Shown here: one piece after another, positions 16,333 through 24,930 of the stretch
How the letters are laid out: each line of letters opens with the position of its first letter
How positions within the stretch are numbered: position 1 is the stretch's first letter
Assembly: GCA_045536965.1 (NCBI GenBank)
Contig: JAZSON010000009.1
Coordinates: forward strand, 36,340-100,339
Origin: UBA5448 sp045536965
Lineage (GTDB): Bacteria > Bacillota > Clostridia > Oscillospirales > SIG627
DNA length: 64,000 nt
Direction: 5' to 3'
Translations under genes and position numbers: made by a program
The notes under the pieces: generated by a model
What the model was told of the DNA's origin: nothing
Seen by the model: the letters and a program-made list of their open reading frames with translations, nothing else
The model's database searches: none

Positions 16333-17348
16333 AAGTTCTTATAAATGAAACCGCACCTGACTTTTCAGATGCAATACAATTGATTACTGCGCCCGATTTT
16401 GATGATGTTTGGGTACTGGCTCATTCTCGGCCTGACGAAGATTGTGTCGGCTCTGCGCATGCTCTCGCATACACACTGCATACCATGGGCAAGCGCGTTG
16501 CCGTCTATTGCCGCGATCCTTTTGAAACCAAGTTCAAAACCATCCTTTCCCCGCTTTGTCTACCATCAACAGACTCTTTTATACCTCGTCACTGTATCGC
16601 CGTTGATTCTGCGTCACCGACCATGTTTGGTGACGCTTTCCCCTATCTTGATCGTATTGACTTGGTTATTGACCACCATCTCAAAAACCAAGTCATATGC
16701 GACAAAAAAGTAGTCTGCCCCGAAGCAGCCGCTTGCGGCGAGCTGATCCTTTCCTTGGTTCTCGCCCTTGATCAACCAATGGACGAAAAGCTTGCTTTAT
16801 GTCTTTATACTGCCATTGCGGGCGATACCGGTTGCTTTATGTTTTCCAACACAACCGAAAAAACACATCTTGCAGCCGCCTATCTTTACGGCTTTACATC
16901 TCCCGAAACCATCGCGGAATTAAATCGGATTTATTTTGATGAAAAAAGCAACGTGCGTTTAGCCATTGAAGGGTATGTTTTATCCCATACCCGCTTTTTC
17001 GCAAACGGAAAAATAGGCTTTATCGCCCTTTCATCTCAAGAAAAAGCCGCATTAAGTCCACACGAAAGCGATTATGACCAACTTGCCAACTTGGCAAAAA
17101 AGAGCAGCGGAACAGAGCTTGGCATCGTTTTGCACACACAAACCGACGGTCGCCACAAACTTTCCGCCCGTTCCAACCGCTACTTTGACTGCGCAGATTT
17201 TTGCGCACATTTCGGCGGCGGCGGACATATTCGCGCGGCGGGCGGCATGATCAGCGGAGAGTTCGATACTGTTATTGACAGCATCATTTCCGAAGCAATC
17301 AAAAGAATGGAGAACTGTCAAAATGACGGGACTTTTGAATCTAAATAA
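16320..17348 (+). CDS. nrnA: DHH-family oligoribonuclease/PAP phosphatase
   Basis: 342 residues of the NrnA type (nano-RNase and 3'-phosphoadenosine 5'-phosphate phosphatase). DHH motifs: HSRPDEDCVGS (motif I, PDxD form), IAVDSAS (motif II), LVIDHHLKN (motif III) and AIAGDTGCFMFSNT (motif IV). The DHHA1 domain ends with CAHFGGGGHIRAAGG, the GGGH signature. In Firmicutes nrnA commonly sits between rbfA and truB, as here. The ATG at 16320 overlaps rbfA; the end overlaps truB by 26 bases, so translation is probably coupled along the chain. Confidence 0.92.
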   Translation: MQSLKVLINETAPDFSDAIQLITAPDFDDVWVLAHSRPDEDCVGSAHALAYTLHTMGKRVAVYCRDPFETKFKTILSPLCLPSTDSFIPRHCIAVDSASPTMFGDAFPYLDRIDLVIDHHLKNQVICDKKVVCPEAAACGELILSLVLALDQPMDEKLALCLYTAIAGDTGCFMFSNTTEKTHLAAAYLYGFTSPETIAELNRIYFDEKSNVRLAIEGYVLSHTRFFANGKIGFIALSSQEKAALSPHESDYDQLANLAKKSSGTELGIVLHTQTDGRHKLSARSNRYFDCADFCAHFGGGGHIRAAGGMISGEFDTVIDSIISEAIKRMENCQNDGTFESK

Positions 17349-18219
17349 GCCGAGAGGCATTACCTCTCATGATGCGGTGAATCGAATTCGCCGCATTTTT
17401 CACACAAAGCAAGTCGGGCATACAGGCACACTGGATCCGATGGCGGAAGGCGTTTTACCCATCTTGGTAGGTAGCGCCGTTAAAATGTCTGAGCTTTTTG
17501 TTGTCGATGACAAATCTTATCTTGTCGGATTAAAACTAGGTATCACCACCGACACCGAGGACATTTCAGGAAATGTTACAGCCACATCGGTAAACATACC
17601 GACATTTGAAGAGGTAAAAAGAGTCGCACAATCTTTTATCGGTGAATACAATCAAATTCCTCCCATGTATGCCGCCATCAAAGTCGGTGGAAAGAAACTG
17701 TATGAATATGCGCGCGCAGGCATCGAAATCGAGCGGGAAGCACGCAAAGTAAGCATTTTGGAATGTTTTGTTACCCCCACAGAATCTCTCGATGAATACA
17801 TATTGTCCGTTCGCTGTTCGAAAGGAACTTACATGCGCACCCTTTGTGCCGACATTGGCAAAAAACTCAACTGCGGCGGTATTATGTCATCCCTTGTCAG
17901 GACAACCGTTGGTGATTGCACCTTGGAAAACAGTGTAACGCTTGAACAACTTGAAACACTGGCTCAAAACGATCAGCTTACTTCTGTACTTCGCTCCCCC
18001 GAATCCCTTTTCATCGACTCTCCCGCCGTACATCTCCCCCATTTTTATGCGCGGTTATCAAAAAACGGCGCCGAAATCTATTGCAAAAAGGCATCACTCC
18101 CCGATTTTCCTCTCGGTCAACTTGTTCGTATGTACGATGAAAACGATTTATTTTACGGGTTAGGAGAAACAAAAGAATATCCGGAAGGCAAAGCCGTAAA
18201 AATCAAAAAATTCCTATAA
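17323..18219 (+). CDS. truB: tRNA pseudouridine(55) synthase
   Basis: 298 residues. The catalytic Asp lies in HTGTLDPMAEGVLPI, preceded by LNLNKPRGITSHDAVNRIRR. Other motifs are YLVGLKLGITTDTED, IPPMYAAIKVGGKKLYEYAR and CSKGTYMRTLCADIGKKL. It makes the universal psi55 in the T-loop of tRNAs. Start ATG 17323 (MTGLLNLNKP) has GGAGAA nearby and fits the family; an earlier in-frame ATG would read through the end of nrnA. It ends the rimP operon; dnaE follows after 28 bases. Confidence 0.95.
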   Translation: MTGLLNLNKPRGITSHDAVNRIRRIFHTKQVGHTGTLDPMAEGVLPILVGSAVKMSELFVVDDKSYLVGLKLGITTDTEDISGNVTATSVNIPTFEEVKRVAQSFIGEYNQIPPMYAAIKVGGKKLYEYARAGIEIEREARKVSILECFVTPTESLDEYILSVRCSKGTYMRTLCADIGKKLNCGGIMSSLVRTTVGDCTLENSVTLEQLETLAQNDQLTSVLRSPESLFIDSPAVHLPHFYARLSKNGAEIYCKKASLPDFPLGQLVRMYDENDLFYGLGETKEYPEGKAVKIKKFL

Positions 18220-18247
18220 CTTAAATTCATCAAAAGGAGGCAACACT

Positions 18248-21200
18248 ATGTCCGGATTCGCGCATCTGCATCTCCATACCGAATATTCTTTGCTCGATGG
18301 CGCGTGTCGCATCGACAAGCTTTTTTCGCGCGCAAAAGAACTCGGACAAACCGCCGTTGCCATCACCGATCACGGCGTTCTTTTCGGTGTAGTTGACTTT
18401 TATAAAGAAGCCAAAAAACACGGCATCCATCCCGTCATCGGCTGTGAAATTTATATGGCGCCGCGCTCTCGTTTTGATAAAACCACCCTTGATCGCGAAT
18501 ACGATCATTTAATACTCCTTGCCAAAAATCAAACAGGTTATCAAAATCTCATTAAAATCGTCTCTCTGGCCTATACCGAAGGTTTTTACAGTAAACCCCG
18601 TGCCGATTTTGAACTGCTGGAAACTCATAGCGAAGGCCTGATCGCCTTATCGGCCTGTATGGTTGGCGCAGTATCCCGCGCCGTAAAGGATGGAGAATAT
18701 GATAAAGCCAAAACGATCGTTTTAAAGCACAAAGCAATATTTGGAAAAGACTATTATCTGGAATTACAAGATCATGGCTACGATGAAGATAAGATCATTT
18801 GCGATGGACTTAGACAACTTTCCAAAGATTGCGATGTCCCCTTGGTTGCTACCAACGACGTCCATTATTTAAACCGCGAAGATGCACGCGCACAAGCCAC
18901 CCTCATGTGTATCCAAACCAATACACATTTAGCCGATGGCAGACCCTTCGGTTTTGAAACCGATGAATTTTATTTAAAAAGCGAGGAAGAAATGCTCTCG
19001 CTTTTCCCCAATGATCGCCAAGCCCTTGAAAATACCGTCAAAATAGCTGCATCCTGCCAACTGGATTTTGATTTTTCCACCACCCACCTCCCCACCTTTT
19101 CACTCCCCGCAGGGCAAACCGAGCAAGGTTATCTGCGATCACTTGCATTTGAAGGGCTTGCCGATCGTAATATTGATACCCCCCTCTATCGCGAACGTCT
19201 TGAATTTGAACTTAAAACCGTGGAAGAAATGGGGTTTTCTTCATACTTTCTCATCGTTTGGGATTTTGTGCGCTTTGCGCGCAGTCAAGGCATATACGTC
19301 GGTCCCGGCCGTGGATCAGGTGCAGGCAGTTTAACCGCATATTGCTTAAACATCACACAACTTGACCCGATAAAATACGGTTTGATTTTCGAAAGATTTC
19401 TCAATCCCGAACGAGTTACCATGCCTGACTTCGACATAGACTTTTGTTACGAACGTCGCGGTGAGGTCATCCGCTATGTCAACGAAAAATACGGCGAAGA
19501 TCATGTAGCGCAAATCGTCACATTCAACACCATGGCTGCCCGCGCCGTCATCCGCGATGTCGGTCGCGCATTGGACGTTCCATACGCGGCGGTAGAAAAA
19601 ATCGCCAAACGAATTCCCCGTGTTTTAAACATTACGCTTGCCGAAGTGTTGGAAAATGATAAACAGCTTGCAGAGGATATTCAAAACGATCCTGCGTTAA
19701 AGGATATGTTTTTCATCGCCCAACAACTCGAGGGTATGCCGCGTCACGCTTCCACCCACGCTGCAGGTGTCGTTGTGACCGACCGTCCTGTCAGTGAGTA
19801 TGTACCTCTTTGCACCACACGCGATGCCACGGTAACCCAATTTACCATGAACACCATCGCCGATCTCGGTCTTTTAAAAATTGACTTTTTAGCCCTTCGC
19901 TACTTGACAATACTCCGAGATGCCGTTTTGGAAATCCAAAAAACAGCCCCCTCATTTACCATAGATTCCATTCCCGATACCGATCAAAAAACCTTTGAGA
20001 TGCTCTGCGCAGGCCATACCGCAGGACTTTTCCAAATTGAATCGGGCGGCATGACCAATCTCATACTCCAAATGAAGCCTGAGAATGTCGAAGACATCAT
20101 CGCCGCCATCGCCCTCTATCGACCCGGTCCGATGGAATCGATTCCAAAATATTTAAAAAACCGCCGTAACCCAAATAACATTGTTTATACCCTTCCGCCG
20201 CTTCAAGATATCCTCTCTGTCACCTACGGTTGTGTCATTTATCAAGAACAAGTCATGGAAATCTTCCGACGCATCGCAGGTTATACCTACGGCAGAGCCG
20301 ATGTGGTACGTCGCGCCATGAGTAAAAAGAAGCGTGCGGAGATGGAAAAGGAAAGAAGTGTCTTTTTAGACGGCGCCAAAAAGAATGGATTTGATACCGC
20401 ATTGGCAGAACAGCTGTTCAACAGTATGTCCGAATTTGCAAATTACGCCTTCAACAAATCCCACGCCGCATGTTACGGTATCTTTGCATACCGCACCGCT
20501 TATTTAAAATGTCACTATCCCGCGGCATACATGGCCGCCCTTCTTACCTCCCAACTTGACAACGGCCGCCTTTCGTATTATATCGCCGATTGTCAGAAAA
20601 ACGGTGTGCCTGTTCTCCCCCCCGATATCAACAAAAGTGAAGTCCGTTTTTCCGTGGAAAACGGACAAATACGCTTCGGTCTTTTAGCCATCAAAAATGT
20701 AGGCGAGCAGTTTTTAAAATCCATTATCAACGCTCGCAAAGACCGCCCATTTACATCCTTTGCCGATTTTTTGGAACGCATGCACAGCCGTGATCTTAAC
20801 CGCAAAATGGTAGAATCTCTTATCTGCGCAGGCGCTTTTGATTCCTTTGGTGTTCCCCGCAATGTCTTGCTTGCCGTATGTGACAACGCCCTTGAAAACC
20901 TTTCCAGAATACAGCACCAAGCCATAGACGGACAGATGGATCTGTTCTCGTCAAACGGTACCCAAATGCTCACCATCCAATACCCCACCCTCCCGCCGTT
21001 AAGCGAGGAAGATCGACTCAAAATGGAAAAAGAGGTACTCGGTGTATATACCACGGGACATCCTCTATATGCTTACAGCGAACAAGCAAAAGCCTTGAAT
21101 GTCACATCACTATCCGCCTTCGGAGACGAGGAGAACACAACCACCCTTACAGAGGGAGGGGCAGTGCGTGTATTGGCTATGGTAATCGGTACCAAGTCCA

Positions 21201-21679
21201 TTCGCACAAAAAGCGGAGAAAAAATGTGCTTTTTGCAGTTGGAAGATCTAACAGGCGAAGCCGAGGGTGTGGTTTTCCCGAAACTCTTTGAAGCCAACGC
21301 GCCACTCCTCAAAGAAGGCAGTGTTCTTCTTTTGTCGGGCGAAGTATCTCAAAAAGATGATAAGTCCACACTTATCATAAAAACAATCCAAACGCCCGAC
21401 GTGAAAATCAAAAATCCTCCCCTCCAACCCCTAAATAATCCAAAAATTGAGAAAAATCAAAAAATCTACTTGCGTTTATCTTCAAAAAGAGATAAAATAT
21501 ATAATAAATTGGTTGCATTGTTGTCCATTTTTGAAGGCAACTGCCCTGTCGTTTTCTATTATACCGACACAGCGGAATACGACGCAAGCTCTCATTTTGC
21601 AATCAATCTCACCCCCAACCTCCTTTGTCATCTGACCGATTTATTGGGAAAAGAAAACGTACACATCAAGTCGGTATGA
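18248..21679 (+). CDS. dnaE: DNA polymerase III subunit alpha (DnaE type)
   Basis: 1143 residues. The N-terminal PHP domain (AHLHLHTEYSLLDGACRIDKLF, ITDHG, IGCEIYMAP) is followed by the C-family polymerase core: GPGRGSGAGSLTAYCL, then the catalytic Asp pair in PDFDIDFCYERR and a third acidic segment further on. The tandem helix-hairpin-helix region and a C-terminal OB fold (VRVLAMVIGTKSIRTKSGEKMCFLQLEDLTGEAEGVVFPKLF) close the chain. In low-GC Gram-positives DnaE works beside PolC, often on the lagging strand. AAAGGAGG precedes the ATG. Confidence 0.95.
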   Translation: MSGFAHLHLHTEYSLLDGACRIDKLFSRAKELGQTAVAITDHGVLFGVVDFYKEAKKHGIHPVIGCEIYMAPRSRFDKTTLDREYDHLILLAKNQTGYQNLIKIVSLAYTEGFYSKPRADFELLETHSEGLIALSACMVGAVSRAVKDGEYDKAKTIVLKHKAIFGKDYYLELQDHGYDEDKIICDGLRQLSKDCDVPLVATNDVHYLNREDARAQATLMCIQTNTHLADGRPFGFETDEFYLKSEEEMLSLFPNDRQALENTVKIAASCQLDFDFSTTHLPTFSLPAGQTEQGYLRSLAFEGLADRNIDTPLYRERLEFELKTVEEMGFSSYFLIVWDFVRFARSQGIYVGPGRGSGAGSLTAYCLNITQLDPIKYGLIFERFLNPERVTMPDFDIDFCYERRGEVIRYVNEKYGEDHVAQIVTFNTMAARAVIRDVGRALDVPYAAVEKIAKRIPRVLNITLAEVLENDKQLAEDIQNDPALKDMFFIAQQLEGMPRHASTHAAGVVVTDRPVSEYVPLCTTRDATVTQFTMNTIADLGLLKIDFLALRYLTILRDAVLEIQKTAPSFTIDSIPDTDQKTFEMLCAGHTAGLFQIESGGMTNLILQMKPENVEDIIAAIALYRPGPMESIPKYLKNRRNPNNIVYTLPPLQDILSVTYGCVIYQEQVMEIFRRIAGYTYGRADVVRRAMSKKKRAEMEKERSVFLDGAKKNGFDTALAEQLFNSMSEFANYAFNKSHAACYGIFAYRTAYLKCHYPAAYMAALLTSQLDNGRLSYYIADCQKNGVPVLPPDINKSEVRFSVENGQIRFGLLAIKNVGEQFLKSIINARKDRPFTSFADFLERMHSRDLNRKMVESLICAGAFDSFGVPRNVLLAVCDNALENLSRIQHQAIDGQMDLFSSNGTQMLTIQYPTLPPLSEEDRLKMEKEVLGVYTTGHPLYAYSEQAKALNVTSLSAFGDEENTTTLTEGGAVRVLAMVIGTKSIRTKSGEKMCFLQLEDLTGEAEGVVFPKLFEANAPLLKEGSVLLLSGEVSQKDDKSTLIIKTIQTPDVKIKNPPLQPLNNPKIEKNQKIYLRLSSKRDKIYNKLVALLSIFEGNCPVVFYYTDTAEYDASSHFAINLTPNLLCHLTDLLGKENVHIKSV

Positions 21680-21696
21680 AAGGATTGCATTAAAAC

Positions 21697-24285
21697 ATGA
21701 AAAACACCGAAAACAAAAAGAACACCGAAAACAAATCACCGAAAAGTTATCCTTTTTGGTCGATTGTCAGAAGAATCACAAAGACATTGTCCATGTATGC
21801 TTTGCGCATCTTAACCTATTCCGTCAATATTTTTCTGACCGTGTTGTTAATCGGTATCGTGGCGGGCTCCATTATGGCCGCCGCACTTGCCATTTATTGC
21901 AATGAGCATGTCGATGCCACCTTCGATTACGAGGATTTGCATTTGGATCTGGATGAAACAACCACCCTTTATTACCAAGACGATGCGGGTAATTGGATCG
22001 AACTCGAGGAAGACAGACTGCACGGCGAAGAAAACCGCCTTTGGATCTCTTTTGAAGAAATGCCCAAGCACCTCTATCAGGCATTTGTTGCCATAGAAGA
22101 CAAGCGTTTCTTTACTCACAACGGTGTCGATGTCCGCCGCACACTGGGTGCGTTTTTAGGATTTGCCACAGGTAACGATTCCTATGGCGGCTCCACCATC
22201 ACCCAACAGTTGATTAAGAACACAACCGGCGAAGACGATGTCACCATTCAAAGAAAAATCCAAGAAATCTTGCGCGCCATGGACTTAGAAACGAGAAAAA
22301 CAAAAGAAGAAATTCTTGAAATGTATCTCAACACCATTTACCTGTCGCAAGGCTGTTATGGCGTAAGAACCGCCGCTAAAGAATATTTCAACAAAGAAGT
22401 TAAAGATCTCACCTTGGTCGAATGTGCCGCCTTGGCTGCCATTCCTCAATTCCCCACCCGTTGGGATCCCAAACAAAATCCTGCGGGTAACAAAGAGCGC
22501 AGAGATGTTATCCTCAAAGAAATGTATAATCAAGGCATCATTTCCGAAGAGGAGTTTAATACCGCAAAAGAAACAGAGCTTGTTTTGGCAACCGAAACAG
22601 ACGAAACAGCCTCCACCATTCACAGCTACTACATCGACACCGTTATTAACGATGTTCTTTCCGATCTTCAAACCGAGCTTGGTTATACCGAAACCATGGC
22701 ATACCGCTTGCTTTATTCCGGTGGCTTAAAAATATACACCTGCCTGAAACCGGATGTCCAAAACGCTTTGGAAGAGGTATATGAAAACGCTCTCGAAACC
22801 ATCTACAAAGCCGAAGGCAAGAAGGTTCCCGCCGTTGGTGTGGCTCCGCAATCCGCCATATCGGTCGTAGATAACCAAACGGGCTATCTTGTTGGCGTAG
22901 TCGGTGGTGTGGGAAAAAAAGAAACCGCCCGCGGCTTTAACCGCGCCACAATGGCTGAGCGTCAGCCGGGTTCCGCCATCAAACCTCTCTCGGTTTATTC
23001 CACCGCCATTGAGCAAGGCCTCATCTCCTATGGTTCTGCCTACGAAGATACTCCCGCCATGTATAAAGACGGAAGCCCCTATCCCAAAAACTCCAATACA
23101 ACAGGCTCTTTTTCAGGCCGAACCACCATTGTCCAAGCGGTCAAGAGTTCTTACAATACCATTCCCATGAAGCTTTTGATCCAAATGACACCAGAATATT
23201 TGTTCGACTTCATGACCAACAAATACCGCTTTACGACATTGGTGTATAGCGAAACCACCCGCACGGGCACCGTTGTCAGCGACCTTGGTCTTTCCTCTCT
23301 TTCTTTGGGCGGTCTGACCTACGGTGTCACAACTCGCGAAATGACCCAAGCCTACGCCACCTTCCCCAACAATGGCACTTTCCGCGAGGCCATCAGTTAT
23401 CAATACATTGAAAACAAGGACGGCGATATCCTGATTACCAACGTACAGGAAACCGAACAAATCCTTTCGGAAGAAACTGCCTTCTCTATCAATGAACTCC
23501 TCATGGGTGTTGTCAGCGGCGGTACAGGCTCCAAAATTAACAAAACATTCCGTAAAAATCTCAATCAACAGGTTGCAGGCAAAACAGGTACAACCAATGA
23601 TAGTAAAGACCTTTACTTTGCAGGTTATACCCCTTATTACACCGCGGCTGTTTGGTTTGGATACGATAAACCGAAATCTCTCGGAAAATTCTCCACCTCC
23701 CCCGCCCTTACCCTTTGGTCTGAATCCATGAAGGCTATACATCAGAATATCATTGACGAAACCCCGAGCAAAGATCGCCTCACCTTCGCATCCATGAGCA
23801 GCATGGTCAAGGTTAAGGTGTGCAAACTTTCGGGTCTCAAAGCCTCCGCCCATTGCCAACACGATCCGCGTGGCTCTCAGGTCATCTCCACCTATTTCAA
23901 TGTTTCCAAACAACCCAAAACCGAATGTGACCTCCATGTACCCGTCAAATGGTGTACCGTATCAAAATCCATCGCAGGCCCCAATTGCCCCGAAGAATCC
24001 TGCAAGGAAATCGCCCTAATCAAAATGACCGTTCCCGAGCGATATTTTGAGACAAACATCAAAATCACCGATGCGCAATATGTCTACATGGATGTTCCCG
24101 AAAACTACGTTTACCCCACCGATACCACAAAAGCTTTCTTTATAAACCTCTATCCGCCGAACCGTTATCCGGGTTATACCCCCAGTGTCAGCCGTCCCGT
24201 CAACAGCTTCTGTGTGGAGCACAATGCAACCTTGACCCAGGACAACGGCAGTTATCAGCGGCCTGCTGCGGTCAAAAGAAGTTAG
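21697..24285 (+). CDS. Class A penicillin-binding protein (PBP1A family)
   Basis: 862 residues, bifunctional peptidoglycan glycosyltransferase and transpeptidase. A short basic cytoplasmic tail is followed by one membrane helix (VNIFLTVLLIGIVAGSIMAAALAIY, ~50-75). The GT51 domain holds the catalytic Glu in AFVAIEDKRFFTHNGVD, plus GGSTITQQLIKN and RKIQEILRAMDLE. The transpeptidase has SAIKPLSVY (SxxK nucleophile), SSYN (SxN) and KTGTTND (KTG). The ~130-residue tail has several Cys (CKLSGLKASAHC, CTVSKSIAGPNCPEESC), common in clostridial PBP1A and perhaps disulfide-bonded outside. It starts 17 bases after dnaE and ends 4 bases before tadA. Confidence 0.95.
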   Translation: MKNTENKKNTENKSPKSYPFWSIVRRITKTLSMYALRILTYSVNIFLTVLLIGIVAGSIMAAALAIYCNEHVDATFDYEDLHLDLDETTTLYYQDDAGNWIELEEDRLHGEENRLWISFEEMPKHLYQAFVAIEDKRFFTHNGVDVRRTLGAFLGFATGNDSYGGSTITQQLIKNTTGEDDVTIQRKIQEILRAMDLETRKTKEEILEMYLNTIYLSQGCYGVRTAAKEYFNKEVKDLTLVECAALAAIPQFPTRWDPKQNPAGNKERRDVILKEMYNQGIISEEEFNTAKETELVLATETDETASTIHSYYIDTVINDVLSDLQTELGYTETMAYRLLYSGGLKIYTCLKPDVQNALEEVYENALETIYKAEGKKVPAVGVAPQSAISVVDNQTGYLVGVVGGVGKKETARGFNRATMAERQPGSAIKPLSVYSTAIEQGLISYGSAYEDTPAMYKDGSPYPKNSNTTGSFSGRTTIVQAVKSSYNTIPMKLLIQMTPEYLFDFMTNKYRFTTLVYSETTRTGTVVSDLGLSSLSLGGLTYGVTTREMTQAYATFPNNGTFREAISYQYIENKDGDILITNVQETEQILSEETAFSINELLMGVVSGGTGSKINKTFRKNLNQQVAGKTGTTNDSKDLYFAGYTPYYTAAVWFGYDKPKSLGKFSTSPALTLWSESMKAIHQNIIDETPSKDRLTFASMSSMVKVKVCKLSGLKASAHCQHDPRGSQVISTYFNVSKQPKTECDLHVPVKWCTVSKSIAGPNCPEESCKEIALIKMTVPERYFETNIKITDAQYVYMDVPENYVYPTDTTKAFFINLYPPNRYPGYTPSVSRPVNSFCVEHNATLTQDNGSYQRPAAVKRS

Positions 24286-24289
24286 TACA

Positions 24290-24793
24290 ATGGAAGTTAA
24301 GAGCTATTCCTCTACCGATCTTCATTTCATGCACTTAGCACTCCTCCAAGCCAAAAGGGCTTATGATCAAGGCGAAGTGCCTGTTGGGGCCATCATTGTA
24401 AAAGATGGCAAGGTAATAGCGCGTGCATACAATCGGCGCGAAACCAAAAAGAATGCCCTTCGTCATGCAGAGCTCGATGCAATCGATAAAGCATGTAAAA
24501 AGCTTGGCGGCTGGCGACTCTTTGATTGCGATCTGTATGTAACACTTGAACCCTGTCCGATGTGTGCAGGCGCAATCGTCAACGCACGCATCCGTCGTGT
24601 GATTTTCGGTGCAAGTGATACAAAAGCGGGTGCATTCGGAAGTGTTCTCAATCTCAACGACTTCCCACTGAACCATCATCCGCAAATCATCGATGGTGTT
24701 GAAAATGAAAAGTGCAGTCGAATTCTTACGGATTTTTTCAAAACACTTCGGCAAAAACAGCAAAACGAAAAAAAACAAACAACCATGCAATAA
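24290..24793 (+). CDS. tadA: tRNA-specific adenosine deaminase
   Basis: 167 residues. The zinc-deaminase motifs HAELDAID (ligand His and catalytic Glu) and PCPMCAGAI (two Cys ligands) are complete, preceded by GEVPVGAIIVKDGKVIARAYNRRE. TadA converts A34 of tRNA-Arg(ACG) to inosine; that tRNA gene is at 4523-4599 in this window. The tail after residue 150 is Lys/Gln-rich. An in-frame start at ATG 24290 is only 4 bases after the PBP stop, suggesting coupling. A strong terminator follows directly. Confidence 0.93.
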   Translation: MEVKSYSSTDLHFMHLALLQAKRAYDQGEVPVGAIIVKDGKVIARAYNRRETKKNALRHAELDAIDKACKKLGGWRLFDCDLYVTLEPCPMCAGAIVNARIRRVIFGASDTKAGAFGSVLNLNDFPLNHHPQIIDGVENEKCSRILTDFFKTLRQKQQNEKKQTTMQ

Positions 24794-24798
24794 CCTAA

Positions 24799-24835
24799 AA
24801 TGGGAAACAGTGCACAACTGTTTCCCATTATTTTT
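24799..24835 (+). terminator. Terminator after tadA
   Basis: 13-bp perfect stem AATGGGAAACAGT (24799-24811) and ACTGTTTCCCATT (24817-24829), 5-base loop, then ATTTTTG. It closes the dnaE-PBP-tadA transcript. Confidence 0.85.
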
Positions 24836-24869
24836 GTGCATATTTCACCCAAACTTTTTACCAATTCCC

Positions 24870-24898
24870 TTGACTGTGGAGAATGATACTGTTAAAAT
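24870..24898 (+). promoter_or_regulatory. Promoter of the lyase cluster
   Basis: TTGACT (24870-24875), 17-base spacer and TAAAAT (24893-24898), 33 bases before the ATG at 24931. No obvious operator palindrome is seen around it. Confidence 0.65.
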
Positions 24899-24930
24899 AA
24901 AAATAAGTATATCAAAGAAAGGATAAAGCC

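Noticed and set aside
23113..23937. 274-codon open frame opposite the penicillin-binding protein gene
   Set aside because: Antisense to the transpeptidase domain, whose SxxK, SxN and KTG motifs are all intact; no start signals.
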